Shown: in pieces, positions 1-8,349 of the stretch | How positions within the stretch are numbered: the stretch's first letter is position 1 | Layout of the letters: each line of letters opens with the position of its first letter | Source: Hyphomicrobiales bacterium | GTDB taxonomy: Bacteria; Pseudomonadota; Alphaproteobacteria; Rhizobiales; Rhizobiaceae | DNA length: 64,000 nucleotides | Reading direction: 5' to 3' | NCBI GenBank assembly: GCA_900468805.1 | Contig: UEIF01000008.1 | Coordinates: 120,797-184,796 of the forward strand | Notes under the pieces: generated by a model | Databases searched by the model: none | What the model was told of the DNA's origin: nothing | Seen by the model: only the letters and a program-made list of their open reading frames with translations | Made by a program: the position numbers and the translations under genes

Positions 1-705
1 TATGCCTTCCTTCACTGTATGGCCGATGCGGGTGAACCCGGTCGCAGCCTGAGACGTTGATGTCTGGCCGGCGATCGCGAGCGCGTGGCTCATGGTGTCC
101 GCGGAAACCCCATAGAGCCACGCGGTTGCCGCCGCGACGCCGTATCCGCACCACAGACCGCTGTCGGTGGTTCGAAGCGCATCGATTTCGCGGGAGCTCG
201 ATACACGGACTGCCACCTCGTAGCCAATTGCTATGGCGGTGAGGACTGCGTCCGCGCCTGCTCCGTTGTGCTCGGCGCAGGCCAGTACGGAAGGAATGAT
301 GGCAGCGGCCGGATGGCCAGAGGCCTTCCTGTGGCCGTCGTCAAGATCGAGCGCTGCCGCGTAAGTGGCGTTGACGAAGGCGGCTCCGACAGCGGTCGAG
401 CGCCGCCTGGAAAACCAGATACCGCAGTCTCCGGATCCCCAAATGAGCGGGACGCCTTTCAGCGAGGCCTGTCCAGCTCTGGTTGCAGCTCCAGCTGCTG
501 CTGCTCCGATCGTGTCCACCAGCGTTCGCCGGGTAGCGTCCAGCACGTGGGCCGGTGCGACCGAAACGGACGCGCTCATTGTTGCGAGTTGATCGATCAC
601 GAAGGCCGTCTCCTCGCGCGGGTTACTCTCACAGGTAGTGGTCAAGTTTCGAACATCCTCAGTTAGAGCCCAATTGCCAGAATTACTATGAATGTTTAAA
701 TTCAT
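1..705 (-). CDS. MmgE/PrpD family protein (N-terminal part, runs off the window)
   Basis: Reading the reverse strand from an ATG at 705 gives 235 open codons that continue past base 1, so only the N-terminal half is visible. The segment after residue 50 (ATRRTLVDTIGAAAAGA, then AALDLDDGHRKASGHPAAAIIPS) is the characteristic helical start and DDGH-x-x-SGHP core of the MmgE/PrpD fold, known from 2-methylcitrate dehydratase and relatives acting on small carboxylic acids. The first 35 residues are not conserved in this family, so the true start may be an internal ATG or GTG. It is divergent from the oxidoreductase/ABC operon at 758, with only 52 bp between them, and probably takes part in the same catabolic pathway. 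The substrate cannot be named from sequence. Confidence 0.85.
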   Translation of the reverse strand, partial: MNLNIHSNSGNWALTEDVRNLTTTCESNPREETAFVIDQLATMSASVSVAPAHVLDATRRTLVDTIGAAAAGAATRAGQASLKGVPLIWGSGDCGIWFSRRRSTAVGAAFVNATYAAALDLDDGHRKASGHPAAAIIPSVLACAEHNGAGADAVLTAIAIGYEVAVRVSSSREIDALRTTDSGLWCGYGVAAATAWLYGVSADTMSHALAIAGQTSTSQAATGFTRIGHTVKEGI

Positions 706-757
706 ATTATGGATGTTAAGCTTGTCAACACGAAATCAGGAGTGAGAGATTTCAGCC

Positions 758-1063
758 ATGGATTTGGTGGAAAGCGGCCGGGTAAGGCCGGATCTGCGCG
801 CAGGAGCTGCCATCAGCGTCTTCGTCGACGGCCTGCGGGTACGCGCCCGCCTGGGTGAAACTGTGCTGACGGCGATGCGGTCCGATCCAGGTCATGTCCG
901 CAGCTTTGAATTCATGGACGAAGCTCGCGCCGGCTTTTGCCTGATGGGTGCCTGCCAGGACTGCTGGCTTTGGCGCGAGGACGGCGAACGTCTTCGCGCG
1001 TGCACCAGCATGGTCGATGCCGGCATGCGGCTCCTGACCCGATCGCCGGAGGCGCCTCGATGA
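758..1063 (+). CDS. (2Fe-2S)-binding subunit of an amino-acid/opine oxidase (HcnA-like)
   Basis: This 101-residue protein has four cysteines arranged as C-x4-C-x2-C (FCLMGACQDC, about residues 62-71) plus a later CTS. That is the small ferredoxin-like subunit found with HcnB/HcnC, opine oxidases and D-hydroxyproline-type dehydrogenases. It would pass electrons from the flavin subunits towards the respiratory chain. Its stop overlaps the ATG of the next gene (ATGA), so the two are translationally coupled. It is the first gene of a seven-gene operon that ends with ABC permeases. A GGAG lies unusually far (about 14 nt) from the ATG. Confidence 0.85.
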   Translation: MDLVESGRVRPDLRAGAAISVFVDGLRVRARLGETVLTAMRSDPGHVRSFEFMDEARAGFCLMGACQDCWLWREDGERLRACTSMVDAGMRLLTRSPEAPR

Positions 1064-2436
1064 AACCGTTTCAGCCAATCGTGATTATCGGTGCCGGTCC
1101 GGCCGGCATCGCCGCGGCCAGGACGCTTGCCGATGCCGGCCTTCGTCCGGTTGTGATCGATGAGGCCCGATCTGCGGGCGGCCAGATATTCCGCAAGCCC
1201 CAGCCGGAGCTCTCGCGATCGTTGAGCGATCTTTACGGCTTCGACGCCAGGCGGGCTCAAGCGTTCCGCGGCGATGTGGCCGATCTTAAGTCGGCCATCG
1301 AATACCACGCCGAAACAGCAGTCTGGAGCGCCGAACCCGGCGCACTTCATCTGGTGAGCCGCGGGCGCGCCTTCGTGCAGCGCTGGTCGCACATGATCAT
1401 CGCAAGTGGCGCCATGGATCGCGTCGTGCCGATGAAGGGGTGGACGGCTCCCGGGGTCTACAGTCTAGGCGGTGCGCAGATCGCACTCAAGGCGGAGGCA
1501 TCGTTGATCGGCCGGACTGTCGTGCTTGCAGGCACCGGGCCGCTTCTTTATCTGGTCGCCTACCAGTATGCCCGGGCCGGGGCGACTGTCCCGGCTGTCC
1601 TGGAGACCGCGAAACCCTTCAACGATCTGTCGGCCCTTCCGGCACTGGCCTCCGGCGGTACCACATTCGCCCGCGGGCTCTATTTTATCGCCTGGCTTCG
1701 GGCGCATGGTATTCCCGTGCTGACCGGTGTTGTTCCCGCGGAGGCGACGCGCGGTGGTGATGGCCGCGTGAATGGACTAGAGTTCCGCTGTGATGGCCGG
1801 GATATGTTCCTTGCCTGTGATGCGCTCGCCGTGGGGCATGGCCTGAAAGCGGAGACGCAGATCGCCGACCTCCTCGGCGTCGACTTCCAATTCAACGCAC
1901 CGCAGAGACAGTGGCTGCCGAAGGTCGACATTGACGGACGCTCGTCACTCCCGAATGTCTATCTGGCAGGCGAGGGCTCCTCTGTTCGAGGCAGCGTCAT
2001 CGCAGCCGCGAGCGGCAGGCTCGCGGCTGCGGCACTGCTTCGGGACTGTGCACATGAGGAAAAAGGTCCTTCAGAGCGCGACCGGGGCGTGATCGGACGA
2101 GCGGCACGCTTTCGCAATGCTCTCGATCGCGTCTTCCCCTTTCCGTCGCACATCGCCGAAACACTGCCGGATGAGACCATGGTCTGTCGCTGTGAAGGCC
2201 TCACCGCAGGCGACATCCGCCGGACTGTGATCGAATCGGGCGAGTCGGACATCAATCGTATCAAGGCCTTCTGCCGGCTCGGCATGGGGCGATGCCAGGG
2301 ACGCATCTGCGCGCCGACCGCTGCCGAGCTCATTGCGGCGACTGCCCGGGTCGATATCAGCGCGGTCGGCCGCTTGCGCGGTCAGGCTCCGATCAAACCG
2401 ATGCCGCTCAAGCATCTCGCGGAGATTGGCCGATGA
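1060..2436 (+). CDS. FAD/NAD(P)-binding oxidoreductase with C-terminal BFD-like 2Fe-2S domain (HcnB/OoxA-like)
   Basis: The 458-residue product opens with a Rossmann dinucleotide site (IVIIGAGPAGIAAARTL, residues 6-22). A second nucleotide site follows near residue 150 (VVLAGTGPLLYLVA), and the C-terminus has a cysteine-rich BFD-like domain (MVCRCEG ... CRLGMGRCQGRIC, about 374-420). This matches the alpha subunit of opine oxidases and hydrogen cyanide synthase B. I chose the start at 1060 because it gives the Rossmann motif at the usual distance and overlaps the previous stop. Together with the 2Fe-2S subunit and the DAO-type flavoprotein it should form a membrane-associated amine or imino-acid dehydrogenase. 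True cyanogenesis is unlikely because the operon also carries an uptake system. Confidence 0.88.
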   Translation: MKPFQPIVIIGAGPAGIAAARTLADAGLRPVVIDEARSAGGQIFRKPQPELSRSLSDLYGFDARRAQAFRGDVADLKSAIEYHAETAVWSAEPGALHLVSRGRAFVQRWSHMIIASGAMDRVVPMKGWTAPGVYSLGGAQIALKAEASLIGRTVVLAGTGPLLYLVAYQYARAGATVPAVLETAKPFNDLSALPALASGGTTFARGLYFIAWLRAHGIPVLTGVVPAEATRGGDGRVNGLEFRCDGRDMFLACDALAVGHGLKAETQIADLLGVDFQFNAPQRQWLPKVDIDGRSSLPNVYLAGEGSSVRGSVIAAASGRLAAAALLRDCAHEEKGPSERDRGVIGRAARFRNALDRVFPFPSHIAETLPDETMVCRCEGLTAGDIRRTVIESGESDINRIKAFCRLGMGRCQGRICAPTAAELIAATARVDISAVGRLRGQAPIKPMPLKHLAEIGR

Positions 2437-3584
2437 CTGCGTCCTTCGACATCGCGATCGTCGGCGGCGGTCTGGCCGGCTGCGCGGCGGCCCTGCATGC
2501 GCGGCGCATGGGCGCCTCCGTCATCCTGCTTGAGCGCGGCCGCTGCGGAGCGCAGGCAAGCGGTGTGAACTATGGGGGTGTCCGCCAGCAGGGCCGTCAT
2601 CCGGCGGAACTGCCGCTCGCGCGTCGCAGCCGCGGCATCTGGGATAATCTGCAGAGCCTGGTCGGCAGCGACTGTGAATTCAGGGCGACGGGTCATCTGA
2701 AGCTCGCGCGAAACGATGCGGACATGCACGACCTTGCAGCGCACCGGGAGCTGCTTGGACGCCACGAGATTCATTCCGAAATTCTCGAACCAGCCGAGCT
2801 GCGCCAACGCTTTCCGTATGTTGCGCCAATCTATGCCGGAGGCTCCTTCTGCGCGGAAGACGGCCAGGCCAATCCCCGTCTGGTCGCGCCAGCCTTTGCC
2901 CGCGCGGCCCACGCGCTCGGCGCCGACATCCGTGAATGCTGCCCCGTCGAAGAGATCCGGGTGTCGGAGCGGGGGTTTCTGCTTTGGCTGCCCGGCGATC
3001 TGTCACCCGTCAGCGCACGGCGGCTCATTAACACCGCCGGCGCCTGGGGCGCTGCGATCGCGGCATCGCTCGGCGACCAGGTCGAAGAAGCTGTGATGGC
3101 GCCGAACATGTGTGTGACGGAGCCCATTGCACCCCTGATCGGCCCCAATCTCGGGATCTGCGGCGGCGGCATCTATATCCGCCAGACAGGGCAGGGAAGC
3201 GTCGTCTTCGGAAGCGGCCTCGGCACTGCCGACCGGCACCAGTTGAAGGCACGCCCCCTTGCGGAGGTTACATGCGAGGCGGCCAGGCTCGCAATCGCGA
3301 TGGTACCCGCACTTGCCAATGTCCTGCTCGTCAGGACCTGGACAGGCATCGAGGGCCGCATGCCGGACGGTCTGCCCGTCGTCGGCCCGAGCCCCAGACT
3401 TGATGGGCTCTTTCACGCTTTCGGCTTTTCGGGTCACGGCTTCCAGCTCGGACCCGCAGTCGGTGCCGTGCTGGCCGAGCTTTGCCTCGAGGGTCACTCA
3501 ATAACAGAGATCGATGGGCTTTCGATGAGCCGTTTCGAGACGAGACCCGCTGCGTCGGACGCGGCAGGTCTTCATTCAACCTGA
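2433..3584 (+). CDS. FAD-dependent oxidoreductase, DAO/DadA-like (HcnC/OoxB-like)
   Basis: This 383-residue protein starts with the FAD-binding motif DIAIVGGGLAGCAAALHARRMG (residues 5-26). It ends with the DAO-family signature in which a GIEGRMPDGLPVVGPSP segment precedes FHAFGFSGHGFQLGP. These are features of D-amino-acid dehydrogenase, sarcosine/glycine oxidase and the beta subunits of opine oxidases, which oxidise the C-N bond of a secondary or primary amine. It overlaps the upstream gene by ATGA. The importer that follows suggests the substrate is taken up as a small polar amino-acid-like compound, but the substrate is not readable from the sequence. Confidence 0.88.
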   Translation: MTASFDIAIVGGGLAGCAAALHARRMGASVILLERGRCGAQASGVNYGGVRQQGRHPAELPLARRSRGIWDNLQSLVGSDCEFRATGHLKLARNDADMHDLAAHRELLGRHEIHSEILEPAELRQRFPYVAPIYAGGSFCAEDGQANPRLVAPAFARAAHALGADIRECCPVEEIRVSERGFLLWLPGDLSPVSARRLINTAGAWGAAIAASLGDQVEEAVMAPNMCVTEPIAPLIGPNLGICGGGIYIRQTGQGSVVFGSGLGTADRHQLKARPLAEVTCEAARLAIAMVPALANVLLVRTWTGIEGRMPDGLPVVGPSPRLDGLFHAFGFSGHGFQLGPAVGAVLAELCLEGHSITEIDGLSMSRFETRPAASDAAGLHST

Positions 3585-3610
3585 CAACATCCACAACAGA
3601 GGGAACAGAC

Positions 3611-4492
3611 ATGCAGCATTTCATTTTCGGATTGCTCGGTGGCGCCATCGGGATCGCCGTCGCGCTCCAACCGGATCCATCGGCGGCAACCGAGCCGGCC
3701 TATCATCTTGCCGAAGCGGGGGTCCTATCGGTCGCCATTACCGGCGACATGCCGGGCCTGGTGGCCCGCGATGGCAAGCTTGCTGGTTATGACGGCGATA
3801 TCCTGCAGATTGCCGCCGAAAGACTATCGCTGAAGATCAAACCGGTGCCGATGGAATGGTCGGGAGCGATCGCCGCCGTCCAGACCGGTCGCGTCGACAT
3901 TATCGGCGGCAATGTCGCCTGGACGAAGCAGCGCGCCGAAACGCTGTCCCTGACCGACCCGACCGGTTATTTCCAGAACGGCATCACCTCGCCCAAGGAG
4001 GCGGCTTGGCATGCATTGAAAGATCTCGAAAACCGCAAGGTCGGATCGATGACCGGCTTCTCCTTCCTGCCGGAACTCCGGAAGATCAAGGGTCTCGAAT
4101 TGTCTCTGTATGACAGCTCGGACGCTGCACTGCGCGATCTTCTCGCCGGCCGCATCGAAGCGCTCGTCGGCGACCCGCCTGTCATCGATTATGCAATCGC
4201 CAAGAATCCGGACTGGGGACTCGTCAACCTTCCCTTCACCGACAACAATCCGGACTATCCACTGCTGACCGGTCTCGGGCGGCAATATGTCTTCGGGCTG
4301 TCGAAAGAGAACGCCGCGCTCGCGGCAGCTCTCAGCGGGGAAATCCGCAACCTCTGGACCTCCTGCACTATCAACGCGATCGGCCAGCGCTACGGCAACG
4401 TCAGCCGAGCGAACTACACCCCGTCATCAGAGAACTTCCGGGTCGGTATCGATCGGCTGACCGATTGGACGCCGCCAGTCTGCGGGAAGTAG
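3611..4492 (+). CDS. ABC transporter substrate-binding protein, family 3 (polar amino acid type)
   Basis: The 293-residue product has a hydrophobic N-terminal export segment (residues 2-20) and the two-lobed family 3 layout. LSVAITGDMPGLVARDGKLAGYDGDI and the later VDIIGGNVAWTKQRAETLSLTDP correspond to conserved ligand-cleft elements of HisJ/GlnH-type proteins. It is the periplasmic receptor for the importer encoded by the next three genes. The start at 3611 directly follows a leader that begins 27 nt after the DAO-type gene. A strong stem-loop lies just after the stop (4498-4521) and may raise its level above that of the downstream genes. Confidence 0.88.
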   Translation: MQHFIFGLLGGAIGIAVALQPDPSAATEPAYHLAEAGVLSVAITGDMPGLVARDGKLAGYDGDILQIAAERLSLKIKPVPMEWSGAIAAVQTGRVDIIGGNVAWTKQRAETLSLTDPTGYFQNGITSPKEAAWHALKDLENRKVGSMTGFSFLPELRKIKGLELSLYDSSDAALRDLLAGRIEALVGDPPVIDYAIAKNPDWGLVNLPFTDNNPDYPLLTGLGRQYVFGLSKENAALAAALSGEIRNLWTSCTINAIGQRYGNVSRANYTPSSENFRVGIDRLTDWTPPVCGK

Positions 4493-4497
4493 CCGCC

Positions 4498-4521
4498 ACG
4501 CGGCCGGGTAACCGGCCGCGT
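4498..4521 (+). promoter_or_regulatory. Perfect 10-bp stem-loop with GTAA loop between receptor and ATPase genes
   Basis: ACGCGGCCGG (4498-4507) and CCGGCCGCGT (4512-4521) are exact reverse complements around GTAA, which is a GNRA-type tetraloop in RNA. There is no T-tract after it, so it is more likely an mRNA-stabilising or partial-attenuation hairpin that protects the receptor message than a full terminator. The ATPase gene starts only 31 nt later. Confidence 0.6.
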
Positions 4522-4551
4522 AAGTTCTTCTCATTGTTCAAGGAGGCGGAC

Positions 4552-5331
4552 ATGGCCGCCGAATATCTTCTTCAGGTCACCGGTCTCGGCAAGGCCTATG
4601 GTCATCATACGGTTCTGACCGATGTGTCCTTTGCGCTCACACGCGGCGAACGGATTGCGCTCATCGGGCCGAGTGGCTCGGGCAAGTCGACCTGTCTCAG
4701 GGCCATCAACTATCTCGAACCTCCGACAGCAGGCGATATCCGCCTGGACGGTAAGGCGATCGGCAGCCGCGGAGATGGTCGTCGCATGAGCGATCTCGAG
4801 CTTGCGCCGCAGCGCGCCGAAATCGGCATGGTGTTCCAGCATTTTCATCTGTGGCCGCACCTGAGTGTTCGCGCCAATGTCTCGCTGCAGCCGCGAAAGG
4901 TGCGCGGCATCGCTCGGAGCCAAGCCTCTCGCATGGCGGAAGCGATGCTCGCGAAGGTACATCTTGATCACAAGGTCGACGAGATGCCTGGACGCCTGTC
5001 CGGTGGCCAGCAGCAACGCGTGGCGATTGCCCGCGCGCTCGCCCAGCAGCCCAAACTCCTGCTCTTCGACGAGCCGACCTCGGCGCTCGATCCGGAGCTC
5101 GTCGGCGAGGTTCTAAGCGTCATCAAAGAACTGGCGGGAGAAGGAAGGGCGATGGTGCTCGTAACCCATGAAATCGCATTCGCCCGCGAGGTTGCCGATC
5201 GCATCCTGTTCATGGACGGTGGTCGTATCGTCGAGCAGGGACCGGCAAAGGACCTTCTCGACAATCCGCAATCACCGCGCCTCAAGCAGTTCCTGGCGAG
5301 CCTGTCGCGGGGAGGGCGCCGCGATGGATAG
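4552..5331 (+). CDS. ABC transporter ATP-binding protein (polar amino acid family)
   Basis: A 259-residue ATPase with Walker A GPSGSGKST (about 39-47), signature LSGGQQQR (149-156), Walker B LLLFDEP (169-175) and the H-loop THE. This is the HisP/GlnQ subfamily that energises uptake of polar amino acids and opines. The start at 4552 follows AGGAGG at a good distance. Its last 8 nt overlap the first permease gene, so these genes are co-translated. It should dimerise on the cytoplasmic face of the two permeases below. Confidence 0.92.
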   Translation: MAAEYLLQVTGLGKAYGHHTVLTDVSFALTRGERIALIGPSGSGKSTCLRAINYLEPPTAGDIRLDGKAIGSRGDGRRMSDLELAPQRAEIGMVFQHFHLWPHLSVRANVSLQPRKVRGIARSQASRMAEAMLAKVHLDHKVDEMPGRLSGGQQQRVAIARALAQQPKLLLFDEPTSALDPELVGEVLSVIKELAGEGRAMVLVTHEIAFAREVADRILFMDGGRIVEQGPAKDLLDNPQSPRLKQFLASLSRGGRRDG

Positions 5332-5974
5332 CACCCTTCTCGACAGAATTGCCGAAGCCCTGCTGACGGGCGTGTGGGTGACCGTCGAAGTCACGGCTGG
5401 AGCGTTGATCCTGGCGATTGTCATAGGACTTGGCCTCGCAACGATCGCCGTCCTGTCGAAGAGCCGCTGGCTTCATCTGCTGATCCGTCTTTATGTCGAG
5501 GCCCTGCGCAACGTTCCGAGCCTGACCTTCCTGTTTCTTCTCTATTTCGGGCTCGCGGCCGCTGGGATCAGGCTCTCTTCGATGGTCGCCGCGATTCTCG
5601 GTCTCGGCCTGATCGGCGGAGCGATCGCGGTCGATATTTTCCGTTCCGGCTTCCAGGCGGTTCCCCTCGGCCAGAAGGAAGCGGCCGCCTCGATCGGCCT
5701 CAAGCCGCTCGCGGCCTTCCGGTTCATCATCCTGCCGCAGGGATTGCGGCTCGCGCTGCCGTCGCTTGGCAACTATGCCGTCGGCCTTGTCAAGGACACC
5801 TCGCTCGTTGCAGCGATCGCAGCGCCCGAGGTGATGTTCAACGCGCGTCAGTTGGTCAACGAAACCTTCGAGACCGCGCTGATCTATGGTTGTGCGGCAA
5901 CCATCTATCTCGTTCTGACGATGGCAGTCGCCGGGTCGGTTTTCCTCGTGGAACGCAAGCTGGAGACCCACTGA
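5324..5974 (+). CDS. ABC transporter permease (HisM/GlnP type), first of two
   Basis: A 216-residue membrane protein with about five hydrophobic segments and the EAA loop that contacts the ATPase (GQKEAAASIGLKPLAAFRFIILPQ, about residues 111-134). It belongs to the BPD_transp_1 family for polar amino acids. The start lies inside the end of the ATPase gene, and its stop overlaps the next ATG (TGATG), so the complex is made in fixed proportion. Confidence 0.9.
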   Translation: MDSTLLDRIAEALLTGVWVTVEVTAGALILAIVIGLGLATIAVLSKSRWLHLLIRLYVEALRNVPSLTFLFLLYFGLAAAGIRLSSMVAAILGLGLIGGAIAVDIFRSGFQAVPLGQKEAAASIGLKPLAAFRFIILPQGLRLALPSLGNYAVGLVKDTSLVAAIAAPEVMFNARQLVNETFETALIYGCAATIYLVLTMAVAGSVFLVERKLETH

Positions 5975-6696
5975 TGTTTTTTGTCGATACGTTTCTCGCC
6001 AATCTCGGCGATTGGGGACCGCGCATGCTGTCCGGTCTGCGAGGCACGCTGATGCTGACGGCCGGCGGCTTTGCTCTCGCCTTTCTGCTCGCCCTCGCGC
6101 TCGAATTTCTTCGCTCACGCCGTCAGGCGGCACTACGCCTCATCGCCCGGATCTATATCGCCGTCGCACGCGGCATTCCGATCCTCGTCATCTTGTATCT
6201 TGTCTATTTCGCGCTGCCAGGTGCTGGTATCACTCTGCCGGCGGAACTGGCCGCGACCATTGGGCTTGCCGCCGTCTATGCCGCCTATCTCTCAGAAGTA
6301 TTCCGCGCCGGGCTCGAAGCGATCCCGGTGGGCCAACGAGAAGCGGCGCTCGCAAGCGGCCTGACCCCGTTTCAGACATTCAGGCTGATCCTTCTCCCGC
6401 AGGCAATCCGTCATACGGTTGCTCCTCTTTTGATCAATCTCGTCTCGCTACTGAAGGACAGTTCGATCGCCGCCCTCATCGCCGTTCCCGAAATGACGCT
6501 TGTCTCACGAGAAATCATGTCGGAGAGCTTTTTGCCCTTGCAGGTCTTTGCGCTGACAGCGCTGCTCTACTTTTGCCTCGCCTGGCCGGCGTCTCTTGCA
6601 GCCCGTCATATCGAGTGGCGCTTGCGCTTTCCGAAAACGAAGCGAAAATCCCAGGCGCCGGTCGATCGTCTGACCACGGCTTCGTCCTCTTCGTGA
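5974..6696 (+). CDS. ABC transporter permease (HisQ/GlnP type), second of two
   Basis: A 240-residue partner permease with an EAA loop (GQREAALASGLTPFQTFRLILLPQ, about 123-146) and five predicted membrane helices. It would form the heterodimeric channel with the gene at 5324. The C-terminal 20 residues are basic and Ser-rich (KTKRKSQAP ... TTASSSS) and lie outside the conserved domain. It is the last gene of the operon. No further plus-strand gene follows. Confidence 0.9.
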   Translation: MFFVDTFLANLGDWGPRMLSGLRGTLMLTAGGFALAFLLALALEFLRSRRQAALRLIARIYIAVARGIPILVILYLVYFALPGAGITLPAELAATIGLAAVYAAYLSEVFRAGLEAIPVGQREAALASGLTPFQTFRLILLPQAIRHTVAPLLINLVSLLKDSSIAALIAVPEMTLVSREIMSESFLPLQVFALTALLYFCLAWPASLAARHIEWRLRFPKTKRKSQAPVDRLTTASSSS

Positions 6697-6962
6697 CAGC
6701 CTCCAACATCGCGCCATCCATACCAAGCATTACGATCAGGAGATCTTAGCAACTATGAAAAACTCCTCACACTTCCCGAGGCAGTGGGGCGCGAAACATA
6801 CCCAAGGCGCTATGCCGTAACGTTACAACAGCGGATCGTGTTGGCGAATCCCTGCCGAATTTTTCGGTCCGCAGACGGATCGTCTGGTGCGAGACGATGA
6901 TGCCGCGCACCGCCAGCATAAGGCACCTCTTCGGCGCCATGATTGAGACAGCCCTCACGATA
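6697..6962. other. Intergenic region, convergent ends, with small palindromes
   Basis: No coding signal is visible. The 10-bp palindrome GTAACGTTAC lies at 6817-6826. An inverted pair TCGTCT/AGACGA (6880-6885 and 6892-6897) lies downstream of the minus-strand DJ-1 gene and could form part of a weak terminator. Nothing else is recognised. Confidence 0.4.
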
Positions 6963-7532
6963 TCAAGCGCTACGAGCTTGTTCCGGGTGTTTTCCTTCAG
7001 CGAACTCCTCGATGATCTTCGCGCAGAAGGCCGCGAGATCGTCCGGCTTGCGGCTCGTGACCAGCCCCTTGTCGGTGACGACTTCCTGATCGACCCAGAT
7101 GCCCCCGGCGTTTTCGATGTCCTTGCGGATGGACGAATACGAGGTGACCTTGCGCCCCTTGAGAACGTCGGCCTCAACCAGCAGCCAAGGTCCATGGCAG
7201 ATCACGCCTACGGGTTTTGCCTGTTCGAAGAATGCTGTCACGAACGAGACGATTTCCGGGTTCGCCCTGAGCTTGTCGGCTCCAACTGTGCCGCCCGGAA
7301 TTACGAGGCCGTCAAAGTCATTCGCTGACACCTCGCTTACAGCGTTGTCGACCGTGTAGCTGCTGCCTTGGTCCAGGTCGCCAATGTTCGTCTTCGCTTC
7401 TCCGGTTTCGATGCCTACGACGGTGACGGTTGCGCCCGCAGCCTGTACAGCTTCTTTTGGCTGCTTGAATTCCGGATCTTCGGTTCCGCGCGGTGCGATG
7501 AGGATGGCAATCTTCTTCCCTGCGAGGGTCAT
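6963..7532 (-). CDS. DJ-1/PfpI family protein (type 1 glutamine amidotransferase-like)
   Basis: The 189-residue protein begins KKIAILIAPRGTEDPEF, the usual first strand and Glu-bearing loop of PfpI/YhbO proteins. It carries the nucleophile elbow VICHGPWLL (catalytic Cys and His about residues 103-104). Members are cytosolic stress proteins with glyoxalase III, deglycase or protease-like activities that protect against carbonyl and oxidative damage. I chose the ATG at 7532 because the homologous domain starts there, and the in-frame extension upstream is low complexity. An EcfG/RpoE2-like promoter motif at 7605-7581 fits a general-stress role. Confidence 0.88.
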   Translation of the reverse strand: MTLAGKKIAILIAPRGTEDPEFKQPKEAVQAAGATVTVVGIETGEAKTNIGDLDQGSSYTVDNAVSEVSANDFDGLVIPGGTVGADKLRANPEIVSFVTAFFEQAKPVGVICHGPWLLVEADVLKGRKVTSYSSIRKDIENAGGIWVDQEVVTDKGLVTSRKPDDLAAFCAKIIEEFAEGKHPEQARSA

Positions 7533-7580
7533 GGGATTCTTCCTTGCTGTTGAAGATTTCGACAGGAGTGTCGATGTGGA

Positions 7581-7605
7581 AACCTGCAAGCGGTCTCGAT
7601 GTTCC
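7581..7605 (-). promoter_or_regulatory. EcfG/RpoE2-like promoter for the DJ-1/PfpI gene
   Basis: On the minus strand GGAAC (7605-7601) is followed after 16 nt by GGTT (7584-7581). This fits the general-stress sigma consensus GGAAC-N16/17-CGTT at eight of nine positions. It ends 49 nt before the start codon at 7532. Confidence 0.55.
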
Positions 7606-7680
7606 GTAGCCGGAGCGATCAATCGTTGGCAGGCCTTTCGCAGTGTTGCGCGCGCAGGCTGAATCAGTTTTCTTGCGTCC

Positions 7681-7995
7681 ATGATCAGTATCCCGTCCTT
7701 TGTCTCCGAGCTCGTGCGTGCCGCCAACGAGGTCGATCGTCAGACCACCCGCGAGATCGAGAATTTGCTCTTCCGGGCAATCACCACCATTCGGGATTTG
7801 AGGGACGTGATTGGGATCCCGGTCAACGGCACCGAGCACGACGCTGTCATCCGGTTGACAGACTTGGCGTCGGCAGTCGAGGAGGCATCGCCGCAGGAAA
7901 GTCGAGACGGTCTTCTCGAGGCGGCCGATATGATCCGAACCCTCTGGATCGTTGTCGACAGCGGAACCGTAATAAGCCTGACGCCTTCCGGATGA
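7681..7995 (+). CDS. Hypothetical small helical protein
   Basis: A 104-residue open frame with coherent, mostly helical composition (FVSELVRAANEVDRQTTREIENLLFRAITTIRDLRDVIG and later TDLASAVEEASPQESRDGLLEAADMIRTLW). It has no cysteines, no signal peptide and no membrane segment. I do not recognise the family. No clear Shine-Dalgarno precedes the ATG. The gene is divergent from the DJ-1 gene and shares its upstream region. Confidence 0.5.
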   Translation: MISIPSFVSELVRAANEVDRQTTREIENLLFRAITTIRDLRDVIGIPVNGTEHDAVIRLTDLASAVEEASPQESRDGLLEAADMIRTLWIVVDSGTVISLTPSG

Positions 7996-8349
7996 CTTGA
8001 GCAGCACGCCGCACGTCGACCGTCAATCATGCGTTTTTCAGGGTGAGCGCCAAGCCATTCTTACGCCAGACTTTTTCGGTCACGGGAACGGACGGATTCA
8101 ATATCCCGAAACTGCGACAGCTCATATCCTCTTGGCAGACCTGCAGCAGCGCTGAAATCCTTCGGTTTCCTCCATGTTAAAGTCGATGTCCGCGCGCACA
8201 ATATCTCGCCGAGGGATAGCGCAGCGCTCTCTGTGGGCGTGGTTGGATTCTTCGACCGTCGGTACAGGAATTCCAATCCCGGCATGTTCGGCCTGCCGCG
8301 ACCTTAAACGCCATTTTCGCGCGAAACGGGCAGGAGAGATGAGTTTGAC
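7996..8349. other. Intergenic region without recognised gene
   Basis: Short open frames exist on both strands, but none has a credible start or family resemblance. The region lies between the small helical ORF and the 3' end of the ROK gene. Confidence 0.4.

Noticed and set aside
85..666. Plus-strand open frame at the left edge
   Set aside because: The minus-strand frame encodes a recognisable MmgE/PrpD domain. The plus-strand frame is Arg/Ser-rich without family features.
1060..3584. Hydrogen cyanide synthase (hcnABC)
   Set aside because: The domain order matches, but the linked amino-acid-type importer and MmgE/PrpD gene favour an amine/opine oxidase, and sequence alone cannot prove cyanogenesis.
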